This document shows, in pieces, positions 42,119 to 50,398 of a stretch of DNA of 54,605 nt. The stretch's first letter is position 1; every line of letters starts with the position of its first letter. The DNA is from Phycisphaerales bacterium (lineage in GTDB: Bacteria > Planctomycetota > Phycisphaerae > Phycisphaerales > UBA1924): NCBI GenBank assembly GCA_028284805.1, contig JANQQZ010000063.1, positions 1-54,605 of the forward strand, given 5' to 3'. Made by a program: the position numbers and the translations under genes. The notes under the pieces were generated by a model. It saw only the letters and a program-made list of their open reading frames with translations. It was not told the DNA's origin and ran no database searches.

Positions 42119-43458
42119 CAGCCCGCGTTGTAGTTCAGGATCCACCCGTTGAAGTCAGCCGGCGTGCAGGCGCCGTCGCCGTTCTGATCGCACGCCGCGC
42201 TGTGGTTGTTGTACGCCAGGATCCAGCCGTTGAAGTCCGCGGGTGTGAGCATCCCATCACCGTTCGTGTCCGCCACGCAGATCTCACAGGAATCAACGAT
42301 CCCGTTCCCGTTGTCGTCGGTCGCCGCGTCCGACGTGATGCGCAGGATCTCGCCGAAGATGCTGACCGCAAACAGCTCGCCCTCCGTGTCCTCGCCGAAG
42401 CTCACGAGCGAGGCCGCGGGCATCATCGCAATCGGAGTCTCCGCACCCGTCGACACGTCGAGCGCCACGATCTCTCCGGTGCAGTAGTCTCCGAACACAT
42501 ACTGCCCAGAAAGCTCGGGCACCGCACACCCGCGATAGACGTACCCGCCCGTGATCGAGCACCGAGGCCCGGCGAGCGAGTACACGTACACCGGGTCCGT
42601 GAACCCCGTCGGAGGCAGCGGCGTGCACCCGGCATACACTGGGTTCTCCACGAACCCCTCCCGGCACCGCCACCCAAAGTGCTGGCCGCCCCCAGACCCC
42701 GCGGGCGCCACGTTCACCTCCTCGAACCCGTTCTGCCCGACATCCGCCAGGTACAGGTCCCCCGTTTCACGGTCGAACGAGTTCCGCCAGGGGTGCCTGA
42801 GCCCGTACAGCCAGATCTCCTCCCGCGCCCCCGCGACGCCCACGAACGGGTTGTCCGCAGGGATCAGCGAACCCCCGGGCGACGACACGTCCAGACGCAG
42901 CACCTTCCCCAGCAGCGAGCCCAGGTCCGAAGCCAGGTCGTCCACGTCGTTCGGGCCGCCCCCGTCGCCCAGCGCCGCGTACAGCATCCCGTCGGGCCCG
43001 AACGCCAGCCACCCTCCGTTGTGATCCCCGCGAGGCTGCTCGATCGTCAGCAGGTTCGTCTCGCCCGAGTCCGGCGCCGCGTTCACGCCGTCCCACACGA
43101 ACGACGAGATGAACGTCCGCAGCTGGTCCGTCGCATCGCGCACCGTGTAGTTCACATAGAACCGGCCCGAGCTGGCAAAGTCGCCCGCAAGCGCCAGCCC
43201 CAAAAGCCCGCGCGACCCATCCGAAGTGATCCGCCCCGAGATATCCAGCACGGGCGTCGGATCCACGACGCCGTTCTCGACCAGGCGCACGCGCCCGATC
43301 TTCTCCACCACGAACAGCCTCGAAGGGTCATCCTCGGAGACCGTCACAAACACCGGCGCATCGAAACCCGACGCCACCGGCTCGAGAGAGAACTGCCCAG
43401 ACGCAAAGCCAGCCGCCGCAACCGCACCCAACACACCGATCCCAGCACGCATCCGCAT
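42115..43458 (-). CDS. PQQ-type glucose/sorbosone dehydrogenase with two C-terminal dockerin-like repeats
   Basis: A 447-aa secreted protein (signal RMRAGIGVLGAVAAAGFASGQ). The main part is the six-bladed sugar dehydrogenase propeller (soluble aldose sugar dehydrogenase/HHIP-like). DDPSRLFVVEKIGRVRLVENG, SRGLLGLALAGDF, GDHNGGWLAFGPDGMLYAALGDGGGPND with the key His and Asp, and LYGLRHPWRNSFDRETGDLYLADVGQN carry the PQQ/Ca elements. The last 55 residues hold two dockerin-like Ca loops (DTNGDGMLTPADFNGWILAY and DQNGDGACTPADFNGWILNY), ending NAGC. GGGAG lies 7 nt before ATG 43458. It probably oxidises sugars outside the cell. Confidence 0.93.
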   Translation of the reverse strand: MRMRAGIGVLGAVAAAGFASGQFSLEPVASGFDAPVFVTVSEDDPSRLFVVEKIGRVRLVENGVVDPTPVLDISGRITSDGSRGLLGLALAGDFASSGRFYVNYTVRDATDQLRTFISSFVWDGVNAAPDSGETNLLTIEQPRGDHNGGWLAFGPDGMLYAALGDGGGPNDVDDLASDLGSLLGKVLRLDVSSPGGSLIPADNPFVGVAGAREEIWLYGLRHPWRNSFDRETGDLYLADVGQNGFEEVNVAPAGSGGGQHFGWRCREGFVENPVYAGCTPLPPTGFTDPVYVYSLAGPRCSITGGYVYRGCAVPELSGQYVFGDYCTGEIVALDVSTGAETPIAMMPAASLVSFGEDTEGELFAVSIFGEILRITSDAATDDNGNGIVDSCEICVADTNGDGMLTPADFNGWILAYNNHSAACDQNGDGACTPADFNGWILNYNAGC

Positions 43459-43597
43459 CGTCACGCTCCCAGACCCGTTCGTTCGAACCGCGCGAGTCTC
43501 CACCCTACCGCGCAACGCCCGCCCGGTACACACACAACCGCAGAACAGCCCCGCTCGATGTACACTGGCGCCTTCGCTAACTCCTGGGAGACCCGCC

Positions 43598-44176
43598 ATG
43601 CCCGCGTCCGAGACCGCCATCCTGTCCCTCTGGCTCCCCGTTCTGGCCGCAACGTTCGCCACGATGGTTCTGAGCACCCTCGCCTGGACCGCACTCCCTC
43701 ACCACAAGCCCGACATGCAGGAGCACCCCAAGGCCGACGAACTCGCGGAGCAGATCAAGGCCAGCGAGGTCCCGCCAGGCAACTACTACTTCCCCGCCTA
43801 CGGCACACCCAAGGAGCCCGGCCCCATGATCAAGACAGGCCCCTGGGGCAACATCAACATCTACCCAGCAGGCCCCAGCATGGGCAAGAACATCGGGCTC
43901 ACGTTCCTCACGCTCTTCGTCATCGCCGTGTTCGTCGCGTACCTCACGGGTCAGGCCTGCGCCCCCGGCGCCGCCGCGTCCCGCGTCTTCCAGATCGCTA
44001 TGACCACCGCGGTGCTCTGTCACGTCTTCGGAGGCACGCTCAACGGCATCTGGTTCGGCAAGCGCCTGCGCTTCTTCATCACCGACGCCATCGACGGGCT
44101 CGCCTACAGCGCCGCAACCGGTGCCTGCTTCGCCCTGCTCTGGCCCGCCGCAGAGGCCGCCGTCACCGGGCGCTAG
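43598..44176 (+). CDS. Multi-pass membrane protein, hypothetical
   Basis: A 192-aa protein with about four TM helices: AILSLWLPVLAATFATMVLST, GLTFLTLFVIAVFVAYLTG, VFQIAMTTAVLCHVFGGTLNG and GLAYSAATGACFALLWPAA. Between helices 1 and 2 there is a hydrophilic region with YYFPAYG. The ATG 43598 follows GGGAG (11 nt upstream). The 139-bp region shared with the divergent dehydrogenase gene has TACACT and a GTTCGAAC palindrome. The closest resemblance is to small uncharacterised membrane proteins of planctomycetes and proteobacteria; I cannot assign a function. The gene ends in CTAG with the convergent gene. Confidence 0.8.
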   Translation: MPASETAILSLWLPVLAATFATMVLSTLAWTALPHHKPDMQEHPKADELAEQIKASEVPPGNYYFPAYGTPKEPGPMIKTGPWGNINIYPAGPSMGKNIGLTFLTLFVIAVFVAYLTGQACAPGAAASRVFQIAMTTAVLCHVFGGTLNGIWFGKRLRFFITDAIDGLAYSAATGACFALLWPAAEAAVTGR

Positions 44177-44994
44177 GCCGCGTCGCCCGAGTTCCGCAGG
44201 GGCGACACCTGCTGCGAACGCTCGCGACGCCCCCAGGTCTCGCTCCGCGGCGTCCGCTCGTCCCACTCCATCTGCATCGAGGTGATCGTCCGGACGACCC
44301 CGATCCCCAGCCCACACGCCAGCGCCCCGAGCACGTACCCAGCCATCGCCAGGTACACGCCCCAGCTCGCGGGCAGGCCAACGCGGTTCAGCGCGCCGTG
44401 ATCGATCACGATCACCGCCGACCACTCCATCGCGATCCACGCCAGCACGCACGACCACCACACCAGCACCAGCGCCGGCTTCGCGTTCAGGTCCTGCTTG
44501 AGCGAGGGATCGTTCCGGTGCGCGTACCCACCCTTCACGCGCCGGAGCCCGAACCGGTTCACCGCCCACAGCTCGCTCACCGTCCGCACAGGCGCCACGA
44601 AGCAGGGCCCGGGCAACCAGAACAGCACCCAGTTCCACCAGTTCGACCGAAGCCGACCCCGCGCCATGAGCTGCGTGTTCTGCACCGCCCACGCGACCCA
44701 CCAGCAGAGCAGCGCCGCACCTGCAAGCTGCGCCGCCCGGTACGCCACGTGCAGCACCTCCCACATCAGCGTGGTGAACCCGAGGTACGCCTCGCTCGCC
44801 AGCTGTCCGGGGCGGAGCTCGTTCCCGAGATACAGATCCAGCCCCTGCAGCGCGAGCCCGAAGAGGTTGATCAGCACGCACACCACCATCGCACGCCGGA
44901 ACCAGCCCGACACCCCCTCCAGCGATCTGTAGTGCCATCCCTGCATCAACGCAATCGTCGGTTCCTCAGCCACCACCGGGCAGCCGCAACGCAC
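44173..44994 (-). CDS. DUF4328-like multi-pass membrane protein
   Basis: A polytopic membrane protein with about five or six TM segments and the DUF4328-like order AMVVCVLINLFGLALQG, LHVAYRAAQLAGAALLCWWV, RSNWWNWVLFWLPGPCFVAPVRTVSELW, ALVLVWWSCVLAWIAMEWS and VYLAMAGYVLGALACGLGIGVVRTI. The cytoplasmic tail is charged. The start is uncertain: GTG 44994 has GAAGAGG 8 nt upstream; ATG 44946 is another choice. A farther in-frame GTG at 45066 lies within a hairpin that probably terminates the upstream GNAT gene, so I reject it. Function unknown. Confidence 0.78.
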   Translation of the reverse strand: MRCGCPVVAEEPTIALMQGWHYRSLEGVSGWFRRAMVVCVLINLFGLALQGLDLYLGNELRPGQLASEAYLGFTTLMWEVLHVAYRAAQLAGAALLCWWVAWAVQNTQLMARGRLRSNWWNWVLFWLPGPCFVAPVRTVSELWAVNRFGLRRVKGGYAHRNDPSLKQDLNAKPALVLVWWSCVLAWIAMEWSAVIVIDHGALNRVGLPASWGVYLAMAGYVLGALACGLGIGVVRTITSMQMEWDERTPRSETWGRRERSQQVSPLRNSGDAA

Positions 44995-45050
44995 CCCGCA
45001 CGCCTCTTCGGCCGGCGAGATCCCGTCTCCCTTCACCAGAGCGCACAAAC

Positions 45051-45079
45051 GGACCCCGCCAGCCACGCCAGCGGGGTCC
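45051..45079 (-). terminator. Stem-loop after the GNAT gene
   Basis: GGACCCCGC (45051-45059) pairs perfectly with GCGGGGTCC (45071-45079) around an 11-nt loop. On the minus strand it begins about 6 bp after the GNAT stop and is followed by GTTTG. It probably terminates or attenuates the aconitase-GNAT transcript before the DUF4328 gene. Confidence 0.55.
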
Positions 45080-45084
45080 GATCA

Positions 45085-45555
45085 TCAGTGCGGCGATCGC
45101 GCCATGACGACGTGGGGCCCGATCGCGGGCAGATCGAAGACCTCGCTTGCCTTTGCAAACCCGAGCCGCTCGTAGTACCCCGCGGCAGACGTCCGCGCGT
45201 TGCACCAGACGACCGCATCAGCCTCGACCTGCATCTCGGCGAGCCCGTACTCGACGAGCATCCGACCGAATCCGCGCCCCCGGTGCTCGGGCAGCGTCGC
45301 CATCCCGCGAATCCGGACGCCGGCGCGACCAGCGAGCTCCCCTGCGCGCTCGCTGACCGGCTCGGAGTAGAGAGACGCGACAGAGACGAACTCGCCCGCG
45401 GTGACGCGCACACCAACGTGCACCGTCGAAGCGTCCTCATCTGCCGGATAGACCACCCGCTCGGGAGGCTGCCCGGGCCGAAGGATCGCGAGCCGCAAGG
45501 GCCACGTGTCGGCCGCAGTGATCCGAACGACCGAGGCGCTCGAGCGTTCGATCAC
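45085..45555 (-). CDS. GNAT family N-acetyltransferase
   Basis: A 156-aa GNAT protein. The acetyl-CoA pyrophosphate loop [13 protein letters not shown] is at about residue 91, preceded by the beta4 strand [11 protein letters not shown]. The C-terminal [22 protein letters not shown] supplies the usual NxxAxxFYxKxGF-like element. The GTG at 45555 overlaps the aconitase stop (GTGA), so both are co-translated. The substrate is unknown; the co-transcription with aconitase may be only positional. Confidence 0.9.
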   Translation of the reverse strand: MIERSSASVVRITAADTWPLRLAILRPGQPPERVVYPADEDASTVHVGVRVTAGEFVSVASLYSEPVSERAGELAGRAGVRIRGMATLPEHRGRGFGRMLVEYGLAEMQVEADAVVWCNARTSAAGYYERLGFAKASEVFDLPAIGPHVVMARSPH

Positions 45556-48335
45556 GCGGTCACACCCGCCGTATCCAGCTTCTTCCGGATCACCGTGTTC
45601 AGGATCCCACCGTTCCGGTAGTACTCGATCTCCACGGCCGTATCGATCCGGCTCTTGCAGCTGAACTCGACCACGCCGCCGTCCGCCTTGGTCGCCTTCA
45701 CGCTCACGTCCGCGCCGGGCTCCAGGCTCGCGGGCAGCTCGATGTCGAACGTTTCGGTGCCGTCGAGGCCCAGGCTCGCCGCGTTCTGTCCGTCCTTGAA
45801 GACCAGGGGCAGCACGCCCATGAACACCAGGTTGCTGCGGTGGATCCGCTCGAAGCTCTCGGCGATCACGGCACGCACACCCAGCAGCAGCGTGCCCTTG
45901 GCGGCCCAGTCGCGCGACGAGCCCATGCCGTAGTCCTTGCCCGCGACCACGACCAGAGGCGTGCCCGCCTGCTTGTAGTTCATCGCGGCGTCGTAGATGT
46001 ACGCGACGGGCGCGTTCCAGCCATCGCCCCCATCTGGAGTACGAGTGAAGTCGCGCGTCCAGCCGCCCTCGGGGATGTTGCCATCCTCACCCTTGGCCAA
46101 CTGGTTCCGCACACGCACGTTCGCGAACGTGCCCCGCGTCATCACCCGGTCGTTCCCGCGTCGGCTGCCGAAGCTGTTGAACTGCGCCTGCTGCACACCC
46201 GCGTTGAGCAGGAACTGCCCCGCGGGCGTCTCGGGCTCGATGCGACCCGCGGGCGAGATGTGATCTGTCGTCACGCTGTCGCCCAGCAGGCACAGCGCCC
46301 GTGCGCCGTTGATCGAACCAAAGCCGGGCGCCTCGGGCCTCATGCCCTCGAAGAACGGCGGGTTCTGGATGTACGTCGACGCGTCGTCCCACCCGTACAG
46401 CTCGCTCTTGGACACGGGCACGGCGTTCCAGGTCTCGTTGCCCGTGAACACGTCGCCGTACTTGTCGGCGAACTGCTCGGCCGTGATCGAGCTGGCCACC
46501 AGCTCACGGATCTCCGCCTGCGTCGGCCATATGTCCTTCAGATACACGTCGGTCCCGTCCGCGGTCTGCGCGATCGGGTCGCTGTGCAGATCGATGTCCA
46601 CCGTGCCGGCGATCGCGTAGGCGACCACCAACGGCGGGCTCGCCAGGAAGTTCGCACGGACCTTCGGGTGCACGCGCCCCTCGAAGTTCCGGTTCCCGCT
46701 GAGCACACTCGCGACCGCGAGGTCACCCTCGCCGATCGCCGCCTCGATCTCGGGAGGCAGCGGCCCCGAGTTCCCGATGCACGTCGTGCACCCGTAGCCC
46801 ACGGTCGCAAAGCCCACGGCCTCCAGGTCGTCCGTCAGCCCCGCCTTGTCGTAGTACTCGGTCACGACCTTCGAGCCAGGCGCAAGGCTCGTCTTCACCC
46901 AGGGCTTGCGCGTCAGCCCGAGCGCGCGGGCCTTCTTCGCGACCAGCCCCGCCGCGATCATCACATCGGGGTTGCTCGTGTTGGTGCAGCTGGTGATCGC
47001 CGCGATGACAACCGCGCCGTGCCCGATCGTGCTCTCGGTGCCGGGCGTCTCACCCGGGCGCTCGGTCACGTGCTTAACGACGCCCGTGTTGCCCGTGTCA
47101 CCACCATCAACACCCAGCCCCTGCGGCCCGACCGGCGCCGTCAGCGCCCGGTGGAACTCGCTCTTCATACCGGTCAGCTCGATCCGGTCCTGCGGGCGCT
47201 TGGGCCCGGCCAGGCTCGGTACCACCGTGCCCATGTCCAGCTCGAGCACCGAGCTGAACGTTGGGTCGGCCTTCGACGAGTCCCACCAGAAGTCGTTTGC
47301 CTTGGCGTACGCCTCGGTGAGCGCGATCTCGTCTTCGCTTCGGGCGGTCAGGCGCAGGTAGTCGAGCGTGACGGTGTCGATCGGGAAGAAGCCGCAGGTC
47401 GCGCCGTACTCGGGCGCCATGTTCGCGATCGTCGCGCGGTCGGGCAGGCTCAGGTCGGCAAGGCCCGGTCCGAAGAACTCGACGAACTTCTCGACCACCC
47501 CGTGCGCCCGCAGCATCTGGGTGACGGTCAGAACAAGGTCAGTCGCCGTCGCGCCCTCGGGCAGCTTGCCCGTCAGCTTGAAGCCCACGACCTCGGGCGT
47601 CAGCATGTACACAGGCTGCCCCAGCATCACCGCCTCGGCCTCGATGCCGCCCACACCCCAGCCCAGCACGCCGAGCCCGTTGATCATCGTCGTGTGGCTG
47701 TCCGTGCCCACCAGCGAGTCGGGGTAGACAGTGGGGGCCCCGTCGATCGTCTTGGTCAGCACGCCCCGCGCGAGGTACTCCAGGTTCACCTGGTGCACGA
47801 TCCCCGTCGCGGGAGGCACCACGCTGAAGTTGCTCAGGCTCTCCTGGCCCCACTTGAGGAACTTGTACCGCTCGTTGTTCCGCTCGAACTCCTTCTCCGC
47901 GTTGATCGTCAGCGCCACGCGCGTCGCGAAGTCGTCCACCTGCACCGAGTGATCGATCACCAGGTCGCACTGGACCTCGGGGTTGATGAGCTCGGGATCG
48001 CCGCCCAGGGACTTCATCGCGTCGCGCATCGCCGCGAGATCAACAACGCACGGCACACCCGTGAAGTCCTGCAGCACCACACGCCCGGGCATGAAGGGCA
48101 TCTCGACCCGGTTCACGTCCGACGCGTCGTACGACGCCAGCCCCGCGATGTCGTCGTTGGTCACCACGAACCCGTCGAAGTTCCGGAGCTGCGCCTCAAG
48201 CAGCACCCGCACCGAGTACGGCATCGAGTCGATCTTCCCGAGCCCCGCCTCCTCGACCGCCCGCAAGCGGTGGTAGGTGTAGGTCTCGCCGTTGACGCTG
48301 AGGGTCGCCTTGGAGTTGAACGTGTCGCCCGCCAT
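45552..48335 (-). CDS. acnA: Aconitate hydratase AcnA
   Basis: A 927-aa [4Fe-4S] aconitase of the AcnA/IRP type, interconverting citrate and isocitrate in the TCA cycle. The three cluster cysteines are in SCTNTSNP near residue 450 and [13 protein letters not shown] near 515-518. [38 protein letters not shown]-like [15 protein letters not shown] and the swivel-domain motifs [19 protein letters not shown] and [18 protein letters not shown] are present. The length is family-normal. ATG 48335 follows an AAGGAG site (7 nt). The 151-bp upstream region is markedly AT-rich with several palindromes, so iron or redox regulation is plausible. The gene overlaps GNAT by GTGA. Confidence 0.98.
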   Translation of the reverse strand: MAGDTFNSKATLSVNGETYTYHRLRAVEEAGLGKIDSMPYSVRVLLEAQLRNFDGFVVTNDDIAGLASYDASDVNRVEMPFMPGRVVLQDFTGVPCVVDLAAMRDAMKSLGGDPELINPEVQCDLVIDHSVQVDDFATRVALTINAEKEFERNNERYKFLKWGQESLSNFSVVPPATGIVHQVNLEYLARGVLTKTIDGAPTVYPDSLVGTDSHTTMINGLGVLGWGVGGIEAEAVMLGQPVYMLTPEVVGFKLTGKLPEGATATDLVLTVTQMLRAHGVVEKFVEFFGPGLADLSLPDRATIANMAPEYGATCGFFPIDTVTLDYLRLTARSEDEIALTEAYAKANDFWWDSSKADPTFSSVLELDMGTVVPSLAGPKRPQDRIELTGMKSEFHRALTAPVGPQGLGVDGGDTGNTGVVKHVTERPGETPGTESTIGHGAVVIAAITSCTNTSNPDVMIAAGLVAKKARALGLTRKPWVKTSLAPGSKVVTEYYDKAGLTDDLEAVGFATVGYGCTTCIGNSGPLPPEIEAAIGEGDLAVASVLSGNRNFEGRVHPKVRANFLASPPLVVAYAIAGTVDIDLHSDPIAQTADGTDVYLKDIWPTQAEIRELVASSITAEQFADKYGDVFTGNETWNAVPVSKSELYGWDDASTYIQNPPFFEGMRPEAPGFGSINGARALCLLGDSVTTDHISPAGRIEPETPAGQFLLNAGVQQAQFNSFGSRRGNDRVMTRGTFANVRVRNQLAKGEDGNIPEGGWTRDFTRTPDGGDGWNAPVAYIYDAAMNYKQAGTPLVVVAGKDYGMGSSRDWAAKGTLLLGVRAVIAESFERIHRSNLVFMGVLPLVFKDGQNAASLGLDGTETFDIELPASLEPGADVSVKATKADGGVVEFSCKSRIDTAVEIEYYRNGGILNTVIRKKLDTAGVTA

Positions 48336-48383
48336 GCCGTGCTCCTTTTCCTGAAGACTCAGAAGAGCATCGGGCCTGAGCAA

Positions 48384-48470
48384 GCATGAATCAAATCAAT
48401 GAGAATTACAGCATTCATCGACAATGTTGATGATTAGCTGAGACCCATTCTCAACACGCAGACCCAGCCC
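48384..48470. promoter_or_regulatory. AT-rich divergent control region of acnA and ogt with palindromes
   Basis: This short stretch is much lower in GC than its surroundings. TGAGACCCATTCTCA at 48439-48453 is a 15-bp palindrome (TGA-N9-TCA). TGAATCAAATCA in the 48387-48398 area is also nearly symmetric, and TGAGAAT (48400-48406) faces ATTCATC (48413-48419). The TGA-N9-TCA spacing is that of iron-responsive IscR/RirA-type boxes in other phyla. Its link to acnA regulation is inference. Confidence 0.4.
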
Positions 48471-48474
48471 GCGA

Positions 48475-48480
48475 TACCCT
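48475..48480 (+). promoter_or_regulatory. -10 element (TACCCT) for ogt
   Basis: TACCCT is exactly 6 nt before ATG 48487, with no Shine-Dalgarno sequence. It fits a leaderless mRNA promoter. Confidence 0.45.
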
Positions 48481-48486
48481 TCTCCC

Positions 48487-49053
48487 ATGCACGCCCGCGT
48501 CGTCACACAACAACTCGCCACGCCCGTCGGCACCATGATCGCGGGGGTCCGAGACGACCCCCACGCCCAGGGGCCCGCTCTCTGCCTGCTCGAGTTCGAA
48601 GACCGACCCAGGCTCGCTAGGGAGCGAGACGACCTCAACAGTGCGATCGGCCCCATCGAGCAGCGGGGCGCCTTCGAGGCCGCCACCCCCGCGACCGACC
48701 TGCTCGACGAGACCGAACGCCAACTCGCCCTCTACTTCAACGCCGAGCTGACCGCGTTCGACCTGCCCCTCGTCACGCCAGGCACCGAGTTCCAGCAGGC
48801 CGTCTGGCAACACCTGCTCACCATCCCGCATGGCGAGACCACCACCTACGGGACCATCGCCGACAAGCTGGGCCGCCCGAGAAGCCAACGCGCCGTCGGC
48901 GCCGCCAACGGCGCGAACCGCATCGCGATCGTCATCCCATGCCACCGGGTCATCGACGCCAGCGGCCACCTCCACGGCTACGGCGGAGGGCTGCAACGCA
49001 AGCGGAAGCTGCTCGAACTCGAGCAGACCACGCTGTTCTCGATGCCCCGCTAG
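48487..49053 (+). CDS. ogt: Methylated-DNA-[protein]-cysteine S-methyltransferase
   Basis: A 188-aa suicide repair protein that transfers O6-methyl groups from guanine to its own cysteine. The active-site motif IPCHRVID is at residue about 150, preceded by GTEFQQAVWQHLLTIPHGETTTYGTIADKLGRPRSQRAVGAAN, which gives the helix-turn-helix and Arg finger. GHLHGYGGGLQRKRKLLELE closes the domain. The N-terminal region is longer than the minimal core. ATG 48487 is chosen because TACCCT lies 6 nt upstream. It ends in CTAG with the convergent porin gene. Confidence 0.96.
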   Translation: MHARVVTQQLATPVGTMIAGVRDDPHAQGPALCLLEFEDRPRLARERDDLNSAIGPIEQRGAFEAATPATDLLDETERQLALYFNAELTAFDLPLVTPGTEFQQAVWQHLLTIPHGETTTYGTIADKLGRPRSQRAVGAANGANRIAIVIPCHRVIDASGHLHGYGGGLQRKRKLLELEQTTLFSMPR

Positions 49054-50258
49054 AACACCAACTGGAACTGCGCCCGCAGCACCACCTGCCCGTCCTCACC
49101 CGGCGCATCCTGCAACAACGCCCGGGACCCGCTCGCGTACGCCGCGGTAATCTCGTTGAACGAGTACACCACGTCGGCCTGCACCTTTACCGTGTGACCC
49201 ACGATGTAGTTGTTAACCCCCGCAACCAGCGTCGACAGCTCGCCCGCCGAGTCCTCGCCCGTCATCCACGAATACTGCGTGAACAGCTCGACATCCTCTG
49301 ACACGTACGCGCCAACGTGCCCCGACACACCGAACATGTTCATGTCGTCCACCGCCTGCGCCGACCGGTGCAGGATGTTCGACGCCACGAACGCGTTCCA
49401 TCCGTCGCCCTCATAGCTCACGTCGGCCGTCCCGATCAGCTCATAGAACGCCTCGCGCTGGTTCCCGTCCCCGTCCGCGTCCGTCTCACCAACCGTCACC
49501 AAACCGGCAGCGCCCACCAGCAGCGCATCGCCAGACCCACGCTTGCTCGTGAAGTCCCGGAACCGACGCCAGCCGTCGTCACCGAACTTCCGTTCCAGCC
49601 GCGCATAGACGCCGATGTCGCCCTCGTCGTTCTGAAAGTCCGCGTTCCCGCCGCGGTCGCCGTCGCCGACCATCACCGTGAACGACCACGCGTCGTCGCG
49701 AAACCGGGCCTCCACACCCTGCGTCCGACCGCCCGCGCCGCTGGTCGAGAACGCGCCCGTTACGGGCGACACCTCGACAGCCATCCGCCGCGTGTTCGAT
49801 ACCAGCTGCTCCCGCGTCAGCGGAGGCACGAACTGACCACCCCGGAACCGCCAGTTGCCGGTCTCATACCCGAACCACGCATCAAGGATGAACTTGTTGC
49901 CGGACGAGCGAGACGTCTCGGTCTCGAGCTCCCAAGGGACGACGCCTTCCGAATCATCGAGCGCGAACTCGCCGTCCATCTTCACACGCACCCGGCGCAT
50001 CAGAAAGCCCGACTCGAAGTCGTCAACGCTCTGCGCCGCGTCCTGCTGCCGGAAGTTCGCGTTGTACCGAAGCTGGATCAACCCGCCGATGTTGAACCGC
50101 GGGTCGTCGTACAGATCCGCCCCGAGCACCGAGGCCCGCGCCTGAGCGTCCGCCAGCAGCGCCGCCTCGTCCAGATCACCACCCTCACCCTGCCCAAGAG
50201 CCGCACCACAAAGCACGGCCATCGCCCACACGCCCACGACTCGATCACCTCGCACCAC
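49050..50258 (-). CDS. OprP/OprO-like phosphate-selective porin (porin copy 1)
   Basis: A 402-aa outer-membrane beta-barrel protein. The GTG 50258 start has GAAGGG 6 nt upstream and gives a signal peptide (VVGVWAMAVLCGAALGQ). The barrel pattern includes RFNIGGLIQLRYNANFRQQD, ESGFLMRRVRVKMDGEF, NWRFRGGQFVPPLTREQLVS and terminates in LRAQFQLVF, the C-terminal aromatic of barrel assembly signals. The layout matches the OprP/OprO phosphate- or pyrophosphate-selective family. Its neighbour at 50399 is a paralogue, so they arose by tandem duplication. The 140-bp gap between them is AT-rich at about 50340-50380 and probably carries a promoter. Confidence 0.88.
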   Translation of the reverse strand: MVRGDRVVGVWAMAVLCGAALGQGEGGDLDEAALLADAQARASVLGADLYDDPRFNIGGLIQLRYNANFRQQDAAQSVDDFESGFLMRRVRVKMDGEFALDDSEGVVPWELETETSRSSGNKFILDAWFGYETGNWRFRGGQFVPPLTREQLVSNTRRMAVEVSPVTGAFSTSGAGGRTQGVEARFRDDAWSFTVMVGDGDRGGNADFQNDEGDIGVYARLERKFGDDGWRRFRDFTSKRGSGDALLVGAAGLVTVGETDADGDGNQREAFYELIGTADVSYEGDGWNAFVASNILHRSAQAVDDMNMFGVSGHVGAYVSEDVELFTQYSWMTGEDSAGELSTLVAGVNNYIVGHTVKVQADVVYSFNEITAAYASGSRALLQDAPGEDGQVVLRAQFQLVF

Positions 50259-50398
50259 GACAGTCCCTTCAACCCGGGCACCCGATTGCCGAACGGCACG
50301 CGCGCAGACGCAGCCCGAGGCCAAATGTAGCCACCCCAGCGAGCAAACGATTACCAAAACTTCACACTAGCAAGTGTTCCACCGATTCTGGGCGGCGG

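Noticed and set aside
45066-45066. GTG start for the DUF4328-like gene
   Set aside because: It lies inside a terminator-like hairpin directly after the GNAT stop; starts at 44994 or 44946 are more likely.
42202-48389. Very long open frames on the plus strand, over 800 codons, opposite the sugar dehydrogenase and aconitase
   Set aside because: They are Arg/His/Pro-rich antisense frames of a high-GC genome, with no domain, start signal or RBS; the opposite strand encodes clear families.
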